Assembly: GCA_050248735.1 (NCBI GenBank)
Contig: JBFWRU010000011.1
Span: 1-64,000, forward strand
From: JACKFE01 sp050248735
GTDB lineage: Bacteria > Nitrospirota > Nitrospiria > Nitrospirales > UBA8639
Reading direction: 5' to 3'
DNA length: 64,000 nt
The translations under genes and the position numbers were made by a program. Below are positions 9,077 to 17,993 of this stretch, piece by piece. Below the pieces are notes generated by a model that ran no database searches, had not been told where the DNA came from, and was given only the letters and a program-made list of their open reading frames with translations. Position 1 is the first letter of the stretch, and each line of letters begins with the position of its first letter.

Positions 9077-9616
9077 ATGATTGCCTTACTGCAACGTGTC
9101 CGAGAAGCTTCAGTCACAGTTGGCGATGCTTCGATCGCCAGAATCATGCAGGGTCTTCTTGTCTTTCTCGGGGTCGCCATGAATGATTCAGATGATGATG
9201 TGGACTTTATCGTCGACAAAATTCGGCATCTTCGTCTATTTTCGGACGAAGCCGGCAAAATGAATTATTCTCTTCAAGACATCCAGGGGGAAATATTGTT
9301 GGTCTCCCAGTTCACCCTCTTAGCCAATACCGAAAAAGGACGACGGCCCAGCTTCGAGAAGGCCGCTCTCCCGGACGAGGCCCGCACACGCTATCAACAA
9401 GTCGTGAATGCCCTGAAAAAAAATAATATTCCGGTTCAGACCGGAATATTCGGTGAGAACATGATAGTCTCCCTTGAGAACGATGGACCCGTGACAATGC
9501 TTCTGGACAGCCGGGTGAAAATACGGTACATCGTTAAGAAGCCCTTCTTCACAACCGATAGAGGGAAAGAACGACACGAAAGGTCAGATCCTGGGAAGAC
9601 AGTAACGAAAGGGTGA
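9077..9616 (+). CDS. dtd: D-aminoacyl-tRNA deacylase
   Basis: Hydrolyses D-amino acids (and glycine from mischarged tRNA-Ala) off tRNA, a chiral proofreading enzyme. The first about 148 residues match the family: MIALLQRVREASVTV, the active-site motif SQFTLLA near 75-81, GRRPSFEKAA near 87-96, and the second active-site motif around NDGPVTMLLDSR near 135-146. A C-terminal extension of about 30 basic residues follows that most members lack. The ATG at 9077 is the natural start. The stop overlaps the region of the next gene's ribosome-binding site, so the two are likely translationally coupled. Confidence 0.95.
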   Translation: MIALLQRVREASVTVGDASIARIMQGLLVFLGVAMNDSDDDVDFIVDKIRHLRLFSDEAGKMNYSLQDIQGEILLVSQFTLLANTEKGRRPSFEKAALPDEARTRYQQVVNALKKNNIPVQTGIFGENMIVSLENDGPVTMLLDSRVKIRYIVKKPFFTTDRGKERHERSDPGKTVTKG

Positions 9617-9618
9617 AT

Positions 9619-10182
9619 ATGACACCTATCCCGGCCCAGCACCCCTTACGTCAATTATTTGGCCAGCTGACCGAACGCAATTTTACCGAGGCATTAGGCT
9701 GGCCCAATTTCCAAGTGACGGAATATGTCTCCAATCTCCTTGTTGAGTTTACCCACGCCGACCAACTGACTCGCATCAGAAACCATGACGGGGAGCCGGT
9801 TGAAACAGTTGTAGAGCTCCTCTACGAGGCCGAGGTCAACAGCCAGAATTCCGAAAGCGACAAAGAACGGGAAATCCATCGTCACATCGGGGATCTGACG
9901 CTATTCTTAGCCGGGCTTTTTCCCGAATATTGCCGCCGGATTAAATGCTCGGGACTTATCCACCATAAAGACTTTTTGGTCGATTACATGAAGGCGGGCA
10001 AACGATCCTACAATATTGTTGCCACCATTCAGGATCCCCAATCCCAAACCTCGCCCTCCTTATTTCAAACACTTTCCTCCAATTTTGAGCTGTGCGTGGC
10101 AGGTCTCGGTTTCGTGCGGTTGGATCTTGACCGGTTTCAAGATATCCACTACCGCCAGGGCAAAGATATTTTGCTGCATTAA
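9619..10182 (+). CDS. hypothetical protein cotranscribed with dtd
   Basis: A soluble protein of 187 residues with no signal peptide and no recognised domain. The start is placed at the ATG at 9619, five bases behind GAAAGGG; a GTG at 9613 overlapping the dtd stop is the alternative. The sequence is acidic in the middle (YEAEVNSQNSESDKEREIHRHIGDL) and contains a LFLAGLFPEYCRRIKCSGLIHHKDF segment. The helical composition suggests an all-alpha protein. It immediately follows dtd, suggesting one transcript, but this gives no clear functional hint. Confidence 0.75.
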   Translation: MTPIPAQHPLRQLFGQLTERNFTEALGWPNFQVTEYVSNLLVEFTHADQLTRIRNHDGEPVETVVELLYEAEVNSQNSESDKEREIHRHIGDLTLFLAGLFPEYCRRIKCSGLIHHKDFLVDYMKAGKRSYNIVATIQDPQSQTSPSLFQTLSSNFELCVAGLGFVRLDLDRFQDIHYRQGKDILLH

Positions 10183-10587
10183 GTCCTCAGGCCATTTTTC
10201 AAATAAGGCCCTTCACCGGAGCGGAGACCGGTCGGTTCAATCCGATCGACAAGTTTCCGTATCCCTCTTGTTATCCCCGGTCAAGACACGACTGTTTTCT
10301 CTATAAAAAGCATGACCGGAGAACAAATGAACTCAACATGGAAAAATTGCTCCGTTTCGCAGTTGCCAGTTCTCCCTGCCCGATCGTCTAAGCCTTACCC
10401 AATTCATTCAGCCAGGGGATCGTCATTTCCTATTCAGATTACATCCAAAATATCCGAAACCATTGAGGATTAGCAGAGAACATCCCTGTTCGCCTCTCCC
10501 CAGGCAACCGGGAGGGTCGGCACACTTGGGGCGACAAAGGATGGACTCCTCTCGGCCCTCGCCAGGACAGAGGAAGCTTACAAGTCA
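10183..10587. other. 405-bp leader region upstream of the HDOD-GGDEF gene
   Basis: No convincing gene. The segment just before the HDOD-GGDEF gene (about 10480-10560) is GC-rich with short complementary blocks (CTCTCCCCAGG, CCGGGAGGG, GGGGCGACAAAGG) that could fold into a structured leader. No known riboswitch consensus could be matched with confidence. Confidence 0.4.
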
Positions 10588-12108
10588 ATGCGACCGGAAA
10601 TTGAAGAAAAATTACGATTGTGCCCAAGCCTTCCCAGTCCACCGACCATTGCCGCCCAGATCATTAATCTGGTCAATGATCCGGAGGTGGACATCAAAAA
10701 ATTTACGGACCTATTGCGGTGCGACCCGGCCTTATCAAGTAAAATTCTCAGAATCGCAAACTCGCCGGTCTATCCCTACCCCAAAAAAATCGAAAATCTC
10801 CATCAGGCCCTGATGATTTTAGGCCTGAATGCCACTATCTCTCTGGCTCTTTCATTTTCGTTGACCACCTCGTTGAAAAAAAACGTCGGATCCTGCTTGG
10901 ATTATGGTTTTTTCTGGAAGCGGGCACTTTTGTCGGGCACGGCTGCTCGCGTCATCGGGATCACCTGCCGAATGGTCGAAGTGGAAGAATTATATTTGTC
11001 GAGCCTTCTCCAAGACCTAGGCATGCTGGCTCTGGATAAAGCCTTTCCAGATCTCTACGCCAGCCCGGGCCTGAATCCAAAATGTCATAAAAGCCTGTTA
11101 CAGCGTGAACAAGACATGTTGGGAGTCACCCATGCGGCCATCGGCAGCTGGTTGTTGGCTCAATGGAATTTTCCGGATCGCTTCCGCCTCGCCATAGCCG
11201 GCAGTGATGACCCTGATCGTGTTCCTTCGCAAGATGAACGGGCTCGGTTCGTGTATTGCATCAATTTGTCAGGAAAAATTGCTGAGGTCTTTCTTTATGA
11301 AATGGGGAGTGAGGCTCTTCAAGTCCTGCAACAGCAGGCAGAATCCTGGCTTGGACTCCCTTCCGAAACATTCATGGAAATTTTAGAAAAGACCAGAACT
11401 CATTTGGCAGAAACCGAACGACTCTTTGAAACCGAGATCCCCACATGGACGGATCCACAGACTATCTTGGACAGTGCACGAGAAGCCTTACTACTCCGGA
11501 ATCTTCAAACCCTGAAACAGGTGGAAGAATTGCAAATCGGCACCGTGGCCATGGAAGCCCAGTTTAATAATTTGGAAGAGAGTAATCGACACGATCCTCT
11601 TACCGGGGCCCTCAATCGGGCGTCTTTGGATAAATCCTTGGAATCCTCATTTGAACAGGCTCTTGCTCAAGAAGAATGTCTCACATTGGTTTTCGGCGAT
11701 TTGGACAAATTCAAATCGGTCAACGATACCTATGGACACCATGCCGGGGATGTCATACTCCAGTCAGCCGCTCGGACCCTTATTTCCAAAGTCCGCACAA
11801 CCGATCTGGTGGGCCGGTACGGAGGTGAAGAATTTGTCCTCATTCTGCCAAAAACCCCTGCGGAATCCGCCCATATTGTGTGCAACAGGATTTTGGAGGC
11901 CTTCCGAACCACAGCGCATGAAGTCTCCCGGGACAACCAACTTACCGTCACCATTTCCTTGGGTATCGCCACGCATTCCCCTGACAAACCTTTTTCCAAT
12001 GTCCAAGACCTTCTCCAAGCTTCGGATGAAGCTGTCTACTTTGCGAAGACTCACGGTGGCAATCAACACGTGAGTTATGAGAAAATCAAACCTGCGGCAT
12101 TAATCTGA
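10588..12108 (+). CDS. HDOD-domain diguanylate cyclase
   Basis: A 506-residue cytosolic signalling protein. Residues about 10-210 form an HDOD domain (LPSPPTIAAQIINLVNDPEVDIKKF, then LRIANSPVYP), a catalytically inactive HD-type fold used in signalling. A helical linker leads to a GGDEF domain from about residue 335 (RHDPLTGALNRASLDKSLE). The active-site motif is GGEEF within RYGGEEFVLILPKT, preceded at the canonical five-residue distance by an R-T-T-D that fits an RxxD inhibitory site. It is therefore predicted to make cyclic di-GMP with product feedback. It is a single gene with a long leader. Confidence 0.93.
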   Translation: MRPEIEEKLRLCPSLPSPPTIAAQIINLVNDPEVDIKKFTDLLRCDPALSSKILRIANSPVYPYPKKIENLHQALMILGLNATISLALSFSLTTSLKKNVGSCLDYGFFWKRALLSGTAARVIGITCRMVEVEELYLSSLLQDLGMLALDKAFPDLYASPGLNPKCHKSLLQREQDMLGVTHAAIGSWLLAQWNFPDRFRLAIAGSDDPDRVPSQDERARFVYCINLSGKIAEVFLYEMGSEALQVLQQQAESWLGLPSETFMEILEKTRTHLAETERLFETEIPTWTDPQTILDSAREALLLRNLQTLKQVEELQIGTVAMEAQFNNLEESNRHDPLTGALNRASLDKSLESSFEQALAQEECLTLVFGDLDKFKSVNDTYGHHAGDVILQSAARTLISKVRTTDLVGRYGGEEFVLILPKTPAESAHIVCNRILEAFRTTAHEVSRDNQLTVTISLGIATHSPDKPFSNVQDLLQASDEAVYFAKTHGGNQHVSYEKIKPAALI

Positions 12109-12192
12109 ACCCTCAGCCATTCCGTTCTTGAGGGATTCACGACAACCTTCCGGCTTTCTCCAGCGTTTTGAAAAAAAATCACGGCTTCGCAT

Positions 12193-13121
12193 ATGCCTTC
12201 GGTCTTAATCCACGGGGGTGCCGGCTCACGCCGTCCAACACGAACCCAACTTGATTATCTGAAAAATTCCCTTCACCGAGGACACGCACTCATTCAGACA
12301 GGTCAACCCGCATTAACCGTTGTGGAGCAGATGATCCAAGGCCTGGAAGCATCAGGGTTATTTAATGCCGGCTTGGGCGCCCTCCCTCAACTTGATGGAG
12401 TTCAACGGATGGATGCCTCCATCATGGAAGGGAAAGAGCTGACAGCCGGTGGAGTTGCTAACCTGGAAGGCTTTCTGCACCCCATCAGTGCTGCACGGCT
12501 GGTCATGACCGAAACGGATCACGTGCTGATCATTGGGGACTCCGCGAAACGTCTCGCGCGACATTTCGCCCTCAAGCGATTACCGCGATCAAACAAACCC
12601 GCCCAACCTCACTCTCGTCCTCGAGGAAAGACGTCAATCAATACTCGAACCTTTTCTCTCTACAAAAAAATGGGTCGGTACGGAACGGTAGGCGCTGTGG
12701 CCTTGGACGTTCAAGGGAACCTGGCAGCAGGGGCTTCCACCGGTGGAGTGCCCGTCATGTTCCCGGGACGGGTCGGTGACACCCCTTTGATTGGATCGGG
12801 AGTCTCTATGCAGACAATTTCGCCGGAGCCATTTCAATGACCGGCATCGGTGAATCAATCATCCGGATGGGGATGGCCAAAGGATTGGCGGTACTCATGA
12901 GATCCGGATACAGTCCCTCCCGTGCTGCCAGACACGTACTGAAAGAATTGGTTCATCGAATTCATGGCGAAGCGGGATGTCTCATTCTTGGGCCAAAAGG
13001 GACATTTGCCATTCAACACACCACGCTATGGATGGCCGCAGGTCACTGGAATGGCAAGGGACAACCGGTTGTCGGCGATCGCTTTTCCTCCCCTCAATCC
13101 CTCTTACCGACTAAAGGTTGA
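12193..13121 (+). pseudogene. isoaspartyl peptidase/L-asparaginase, frameshifted
   Basis: Ntn-hydrolase of the plant-type asparaginase family, which matures by self-cleavage at a Thr and removes isoaspartyl residues. The first frame (12193-12840) has the N-terminal MPSVLIHGGAG, the DGVQRMDASIMEG segment and the cleavage site GTVGAVALD, then the ASTGG and PGRVGDTPLIGSG motifs. After GSGV the frame goes wrong. The true continuation, YADNFAGAISMTGIGE, lies in another frame from 12807 and runs to 13121. The family sequence would read G-V-Y-A-D; the DNA has two surplus bases in a TCTCT run at 12803-12807. It is either a recent pseudogene or a sequencing error. Confidence 0.8.
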
Positions 13122-13160
13122 TCTCCGATGGCTGGTGGGGTCTGCCTGTGGTCCTCTCTC

Positions 13161-13844
13161 TTACTGCAAGGCCTCCAATACTTCCAAAAAGTGTCCATCG
13201 ACTTTGACTTTTGGAAAAATCCGCCCAACGGTCCCGTCTTCCTTGATTAGCACGGTCGTGCGTTCAATCCCCATATATTTTTTGCCATACATCGATTTCT
13301 CTTTCCACACGCCATAGGCTGTCAGCATACCTTTCATTTCATCGCTCAGGAGTGGAAAATTCAATTGAAATTTATCAGAAAACTTCCGATGGGACCCCAC
13401 CGAATCGGCGCTCACACCTACGACAACCGCTCCTTTTGTACGAATTTCTTGAATCCCATCCCGAAACGCACAGGCCTCCTTCGTACACCCCGGTGTGTCA
13501 TCTTTTGGATAGAAATAGAGCACTACTTGTTTCCCCTGAAAATCCGATAAGTTGATTAACTTCCCAGTTTCATCAGGAAGAGAAAAGGCGGGAGCCGGCG
13601 CACCAACTGTTAAGGTTGAGTTGCTACTGTTTGACTGAGCTTTAGGAACACGTTTGACAGCCGTTTTGGGTGAAGGAGCCAGGCCTGATTTGTCCTTTTG
13701 GGAATTCCCAGGGCGACCACGGGATGTCTTCTTTTTTGTTGAAGGTGAAGAGGATTTCGTTTTGGATTTGACCGGCTTCGTAGAGGATTTGGTTTTAAGA
13801 GGTGAGCCTTTCTTGGATTTTTTCGATTTGGGGTTAGTTGGCAT
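13161..13844 (-). CDS. Bcp/PrxQ-type peroxiredoxin with Lys/Ser-rich N-terminal tail
   Basis: Thiol peroxidase reducing hydrogen peroxide and organic peroxides. The start is the ATG at 13844, preceded by AAAGGAG; an upstream in-frame start adds 16 residues and is unlikely. The C-terminal about 150 residues are a complete PrxQ domain: GAPAPAFSLPDETG, then FYPKDDTPGCTKEACAF with peroxidatic C120 and resolving C125, and later GIERTTVLIKEDG. The first about 75 residues are highly basic, made of Lys, Ser, Thr and Pro with SPKK-like and KKK runs, resembling a histone H1-type tail. This suggests binding to DNA or another polyanion. It is convergent with the isoaspartyl peptidase gene. Confidence 0.92.
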   Translation of the reverse strand: MPTNPKSKKSKKGSPLKTKSSTKPVKSKTKSSSPSTKKKTSRGRPGNSQKDKSGLAPSPKTAVKRVPKAQSNSSNSTLTVGAPAPAFSLPDETGKLINLSDFQGKQVVLYFYPKDDTPGCTKEACAFRDGIQEIRTKGAVVVGVSADSVGSHRKFSDKFQLNFPLLSDEMKGMLTAYGVWKEKSMYGKKYMGIERTTVLIKEDGTVGRIFPKVKVDGHFLEVLEALQ

Positions 13845-14170
13845 ACGTACTCCTTTTTGAAAATCTAAATGGTGACAAACATGATGCGTCATTTTGGATC
13901 CGGCCGACTACTCTCCGGATTAAGTGGAGCCCGATTTCAAAATGAAGAATGGAATTGTACAAGTTTTGAAAGTCTTCGTCAGGGTATCCCAGAAAAACCA
14001 TATGCCCCTATTCAAAGACCGAGTAACACTCTGAAGCATTGCCTTGGTTAGGTTACCAAAAGATAGGGATAGACCGAAATCAGGTTATCGATTGCCAAAC
14101 AATGGAAAGAGTAAAGATAAGAAAGCAAGGATTGAGCAGAGCCCCGCTCCCTTGCTAGAGGACCATACTG
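13845..14170. other. intergenic region, nothing recognised
   Basis: A 326-bp stretch upstream of the minus-strand peroxiredoxin gene and downstream of the coiled-coil gene. It presumably holds the peroxiredoxin promoter. Short open frames here lack ribosome-binding sites and coding character. Confidence 0.45.
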
Positions 14171-14554
14171 TTACAGGTTCGAATTGGCGTGGAGAAGGCT
14201 GGTATACTTTTTCAGTTGAGTTTCTAACTGTGAAATTTGTTCGTTTTTGGAATTGATGGCATTGGTGAGCTCGATATTGAGAAGATTATTTTGCAGCTCA
14301 GCATCTTGAAGCTGATCTTGAAGTGTACGAATTTCAGGTAGAACTCTGTTGAGCTTATCTTGACTTTCCTCACGCAACCGCTCTAATTCACTCCGAGTCA
14401 TCTGCAGGTCCTTGTCCCATTGTGATTTTTCTTGCTTGGCCATTCCCAACTCGTCCTCGACTTTCCGGAGTCGGTCCTGAAGATAGTTCTTTTCATCCCG
14501 CAACGCTTTCACGATGGTCTGGACTTCCTCCAGAAGACTGGAAAGGTCTCTCAT
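14171..14554 (-). CDS. coiled-coil protein of unknown function
   Basis: A 127-residue protein that is almost entirely a heptad-patterned coiled coil: LSSLLEEVQTIVKALRDEK, LQDRLRKVEDELG, SELERLREESQDKL, ending ISQLETQLKKYTSLLHANSNL. It has no signal peptide, membrane segment or globular domain. Such proteins dimerise and often serve as structural or scaffold partners, but no specific role can be read. It is an isolated minus-strand gene between the peroxiredoxin and the sulfur locus. Confidence 0.72.
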   Translation of the reverse strand: MRDLSSLLEEVQTIVKALRDEKNYLQDRLRKVEDELGMAKQEKSQWDKDLQMTRSELERLREESQDKLNRVLPEIRTLQDQLQDAELQNNLLNIELTNAINSKNEQISQLETQLKKYTSLLHANSNL

Positions 14555-14735
14555 GGAAATCTTCCTTCTTACAAAAACCTTAGGAACGCGTAGATCTTGG
14601 ACAAGGGCTAGTTATGTGTATCGGTCATACGTTTTTTAATATTGAGTCCTGTTCCTCTCAAATTTGGCCATTAAATGCACAGCTTACCCACAATACGATC
14701 ACATTTACATTTTCCACAAATTGAAACTTCCAGGC

Positions 14736-14764
14736 TTGACAAACCCAGAGTTACATCATTAAAT
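14736..14764 (+). promoter_or_regulatory. sigma-70-type promoter of the Rrf2 regulator gene
   Basis: A perfect -35 TTGACA (14736-14741) lies 17 bp from a -10 TTAAAT (14759-14764), 38 bp upstream of the ATG at 14803. The AT-rich stretch between the -10 and the start is where an autoregulatory Rrf2 operator might lie, but no clear palindrome was established. Confidence 0.6.
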
Positions 14765-14802
14765 TTACACAATTCCTATCGGTTAAGTATGAATTAGACA
14801 AT

Positions 14803-15261
14803 ATGAACCGATTTCCAATAAAAGTTACCTATGGAATTATGGCCACGGTAGAGCTAGCACGCCACCAGGATTCTCAACCCGTCCAAGCCAAAGTGATTGC
14901 ACAACGGCAAGGAATACCGAGCAGATTCATTGAACAAATCATGCAGCGGTTAAAACAAGAAGGTATTGTACATAGTTCTCGTGGTTCCCAGGGAGGGTAC
15001 ACCCTGACCAAGCCAGCTAGCCAGATTTCCTTGGCCACGCTTGTCAATTCCATGAACGGATCGCAAACCACGATTGCCTCGGGAATTTCAGGAAACAATG
15101 GAAGCGCCGACAAAAAACATCTTTCAACCGCCTTGCTTTCAGGTATTTGGGAAAAAGTTGAAGAGGCCGAACAAGGGGTATTAACCAATATTTCCATTCA
15201 ATCTTTGCTGGAACAGTATGAAAAGCTCGAAACCCAGCGTGCCTTGATGTATCATATTTAA
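14803..15261 (+). CDS. Rrf2-family regulator, probable controller of sulfate assimilation
   Basis: A 152-residue Rrf2-type winged-helix regulator. The N-terminal domain reads VTYGIMATVELARHQ, VIAQRQGIPSRFIEQIMQRLK and SSRGSQGGYTLTKP, the family's HTH and wing. The protein contains no cysteine at all, so unlike IscR or NsrR it cannot bind an Fe-S cluster. That resembles CymR, the Firmicute repressor of cysteine metabolism, which senses status through a partner protein. Its position about 200 bp upstream of the sulfite reductase gene, on the same strand, supports control of the following sulfur operon. The effector is unknown. Confidence 0.88.
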   Translation: MNRFPIKVTYGIMATVELARHQDSQPVQAKVIAQRQGIPSRFIEQIMQRLKQEGIVHSSRGSQGGYTLTKPASQISLATLVNSMNGSQTTIASGISGNNGSADKKHLSTALLSGIWEKVEEAEQGVLTNISIQSLLEQYEKLETQRALMYHI

Positions 15262-15461
15262 TTCTTTTCATGATCGCACGGAAAAATCCAAATCCACCTT
15301 CGCTCTGAAATTGCAACCGATTTGAAATGGTAACCTCTGATGAGTGAAATAATTATGAAAAATCAGTTTAATGCATTTTTTCTTTTCACTTTTCCGGTCT
15401 CAAAAGTTTCCACAACGCCTCTTTCAGACGTTTTTACTACTGCCCTTACAAGAGGAACAAT

Positions 15462-17975
15462 ATGAACACATCACCGACATTGACCTATCCTCAGGTTCAG
15501 ACGGCTCCTATTCCGCCTGAGATTTTAGAGGAAATAGAAACATTTGAAGAAGAAGTCACACGGCTGCAAAGCGGGGAAACCCCCGTTGATGTATTTAAGC
15601 CGTTCCGGTTGCAATTCGGTATTTATGGCCAACGTCAACCGGACGTCCAAATGGTCCGCATCAAAATCCCCTTTGGAGGTCTGACAGCCAATCAACTTCG
15701 CCAAGTGGCCATTATTGCTGATACCTATGCGACCAGCGTGGGGCATGTGACCACACGTCAAGACATTCAATTGCACTTTGTTCCACTCACTCAGGTGGGC
15801 ACCATTATGCGAATGCTGGCCGATGTCGGGCTTACCACCCGTGAGGCCTGCGCCAATACAGTCAGGAATGTCACGGCTTGTGCGTTGGCTGGTGTCTGCC
15901 CGGGAGAAGTCTTTGATGTCACACCTTACGCCAAAACGGTGGCTTATCATCTTTTACGGAATCCCCTGAACCAAAGCTTGCCCAGAAAATTCAAGATTGC
16001 GTTTTCGGGCTGTAAACACGATTGTGCCCTTACCCCCATTCATGATGTGGGTCTGCTGGCTACCCGAAATCCTCAAGGTCAAATCGGATTCAAAATGGTT
16101 GTCGGCGGAGGCTTGGGATCTACCCCGCGTCTCGCCAAAACCCTGCGTGAGTTTGTACCCATGGAGGAACTGATCCCTTCCATCGAGGCAGTGCTGAAAG
16201 TGTTCGATAACCTGGGAAATCGAAAAAACCGCAGCAAGGCTAGAATGAAATTTGTCATCGACAAGTTGGGATTTGAGGAATTTGAGAGCCGGTGGAAAAC
16301 TACCTACGAGGCTATGTTGCAATCCGGCGCCACCAAGCTTGGCATGGAGATATCCGAATACCCCGATGCCCCCACCTTAATCATGCCTACCAAGTCCGGC
16401 AATGGGGCATCAGGCTCGAGTAACGGGCAGCACCCTACCAAAGCTTCCCCTAACGGCTCGCCTAGTACGGAAGAGCAGGCGGGATTTGACCTCTGGCGCA
16501 AAGGCAACGTCATCAGCCAAAAACAGGAAGGCTTTTACGCCGCAGCCGTCAAATTGCCTTCCGGAGATATCACCTCCGAGCAAATGTTTATATTAGCCGA
16601 TTTGATCGAACGTTTTTCCAATGGCAACGTTCGCACAACCATCAATCAAAACATGATGGTGCGATGGATTCCCGAGGCTTACCTCAATCCCTTTTTCACC
16701 GAATTGGCCAAACACGGACTTGGCGATCCTGGGGCCGAAGGCGTAGAGGACATTGTGGCTTGCCCCGGCACGGATACCTGCGGACTCGGCATTACTTCCT
16801 CGAAGGGTCTCGCTCGGGCGCTGGCCGAAGTGTTTCCTCCAGGAAAGACGCCGGACGACCTTGAGGGCGTCAATGTCAAAATCAGCGGATGCCACAATTC
16901 CTGCGGCCAACATCATATTGCCACCTTCGGCCTCCATGGCGTCGGTAAACGCGTTGCCGACCACGTGGCCCCGGTGTATGAGTTGCACATGGGCGGAAAG
17001 GTCAACGGAACAGCAAAAATCGCCCAACTGATCGTGAAAGTTCCGGCGAAAAATGTCCCCGCTGCCGTAACCCACATTTTGGACGTCTATCGACGGGAAC
17101 GAAAGGATGGAGAATCCTTGCCCTTTTTCATTGAGCGGGCCGGCAAAATGAAACTTAAGGATGAACTCATTCCCTTTACCATCCTGCCTGCTTATCAGGA
17201 AGATCCTACATTTTATGTTGATTGGGAAGGGGACCACGAATTCACCGTGGAAGACCTCGGGCCAGGAGAGTGTGCAGGGGGTGCGTTGGAAATGATCGAC
17301 AATCGCATCCTCGAGGCCGAACAAGAACTGTATCATGCCCGCTTGCTGGCAGAGAAGCATCAATATGCCATCGCCATCAACAAAGCCTACCGAGCGGTGG
17401 TAGCGGGTGCTAAAGCTATTTTAGTTACCGAAGGCATCGACCCCAATTCCGACGAAGAAACACTGCTGGAATTCGATAAACTGATGACGGCCAAAAACAT
17501 CATCCCAAAAGATTTTTATCCAATCGTGGAAAAAGCCGGTGACTTAGGTTCCAAAGACGCCTCATCAGACTTTACCGCTGCCAAAATGGCGTTTGCCAAA
17601 AAATTTGTGGATGTGTGCCGACTCGCCACCGAGCAAATCGGACAAGATCTCAAACTTCAGCCGGTTGAACTTGGGGAGACCCAGGGCAGCACGAATGGAA
17701 CGCCGACCCCTGAGCCAGGACCTGAAGACACGGCTGCCCAGGCTCCGGTGTATGACCTGCGAGGTGTGGCATGCCCCATGAATTACGTGAAAACAAAATT
17801 GAAGTTGGAAATGATGGATGAGGGGGAGCAGTTGGAAGTCTGGCTGGATGCCGGAGATCCGATTCGAAACGTCCCTCAAAGTTTACGAAACGATGGGCAC
17901 AAAGTCCTCAAGCAAGAACCGATGAATCCTGACGAACAACACTTCAAGGTTCTCGTCGAGAAGGTTGAAGGGTAA
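15462..17975 (+). CDS. siroheme sulfite/nitrite reductase fused to helical and TusA domains
   Basis: Reduces sulfite to sulfide (possibly nitrite to ammonia) with siroheme and a 4Fe-4S cluster. Residues about 45-590 hold the two-fold repeated ferredoxin-like/siroheme core. The second half has the cluster ligands C434, C440 (CPGTDTC) and C477, C481 (CHNSC). The first half also has a complete Cx5C/Cx3C set: C140, C146 and C184, C188. Residues about 610-725 form a helical, HEPN-like domain (EAEQELYHARLLAEKHQYAIAI), and about 763-837 a TusA-like sulfur-carrier domain with C771 in RGVACPMN. The gene is followed 18 bp later by APS reductase, so assimilatory sulfite reduction is most likely. Confidence 0.9.
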   Translation: MNTSPTLTYPQVQTAPIPPEILEEIETFEEEVTRLQSGETPVDVFKPFRLQFGIYGQRQPDVQMVRIKIPFGGLTANQLRQVAIIADTYATSVGHVTTRQDIQLHFVPLTQVGTIMRMLADVGLTTREACANTVRNVTACALAGVCPGEVFDVTPYAKTVAYHLLRNPLNQSLPRKFKIAFSGCKHDCALTPIHDVGLLATRNPQGQIGFKMVVGGGLGSTPRLAKTLREFVPMEELIPSIEAVLKVFDNLGNRKNRSKARMKFVIDKLGFEEFESRWKTTYEAMLQSGATKLGMEISEYPDAPTLIMPTKSGNGASGSSNGQHPTKASPNGSPSTEEQAGFDLWRKGNVISQKQEGFYAAAVKLPSGDITSEQMFILADLIERFSNGNVRTTINQNMMVRWIPEAYLNPFFTELAKHGLGDPGAEGVEDIVACPGTDTCGLGITSSKGLARALAEVFPPGKTPDDLEGVNVKISGCHNSCGQHHIATFGLHGVGKRVADHVAPVYELHMGGKVNGTAKIAQLIVKVPAKNVPAAVTHILDVYRRERKDGESLPFFIERAGKMKLKDELIPFTILPAYQEDPTFYVDWEGDHEFTVEDLGPGECAGGALEMIDNRILEAEQELYHARLLAEKHQYAIAINKAYRAVVAGAKAILVTEGIDPNSDEETLLEFDKLMTAKNIIPKDFYPIVEKAGDLGSKDASSDFTAAKMAFAKKFVDVCRLATEQIGQDLKLQPVELGETQGSTNGTPTPEPGPEDTAAQAPVYDLRGVACPMNYVKTKLKLEMMDEGEQLEVWLDAGDPIRNVPQSLRNDGHKVLKQEPMNPDEQHFKVLVEKVEG

Positions 17976-17993
17976 CCTGAACAACCAATCGCT

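Noticed and set aside
10450..10587. Possible cyclic-di-GMP riboswitch in front of the HDOD-GGDEF gene (GGCAACC and GGCGACAAAGG blocks)
   Set aside because: The blocks only loosely resemble the GEMM-I consensus and the conserved GCAAAG core and spacing are not met. Context alone is insufficient.
12837..13121. Separate 94-codon gene after the isoaspartyl peptidase
   Set aside because: Its sequence is the missing C-terminal part of the same enzyme; it belongs to one frameshifted gene.
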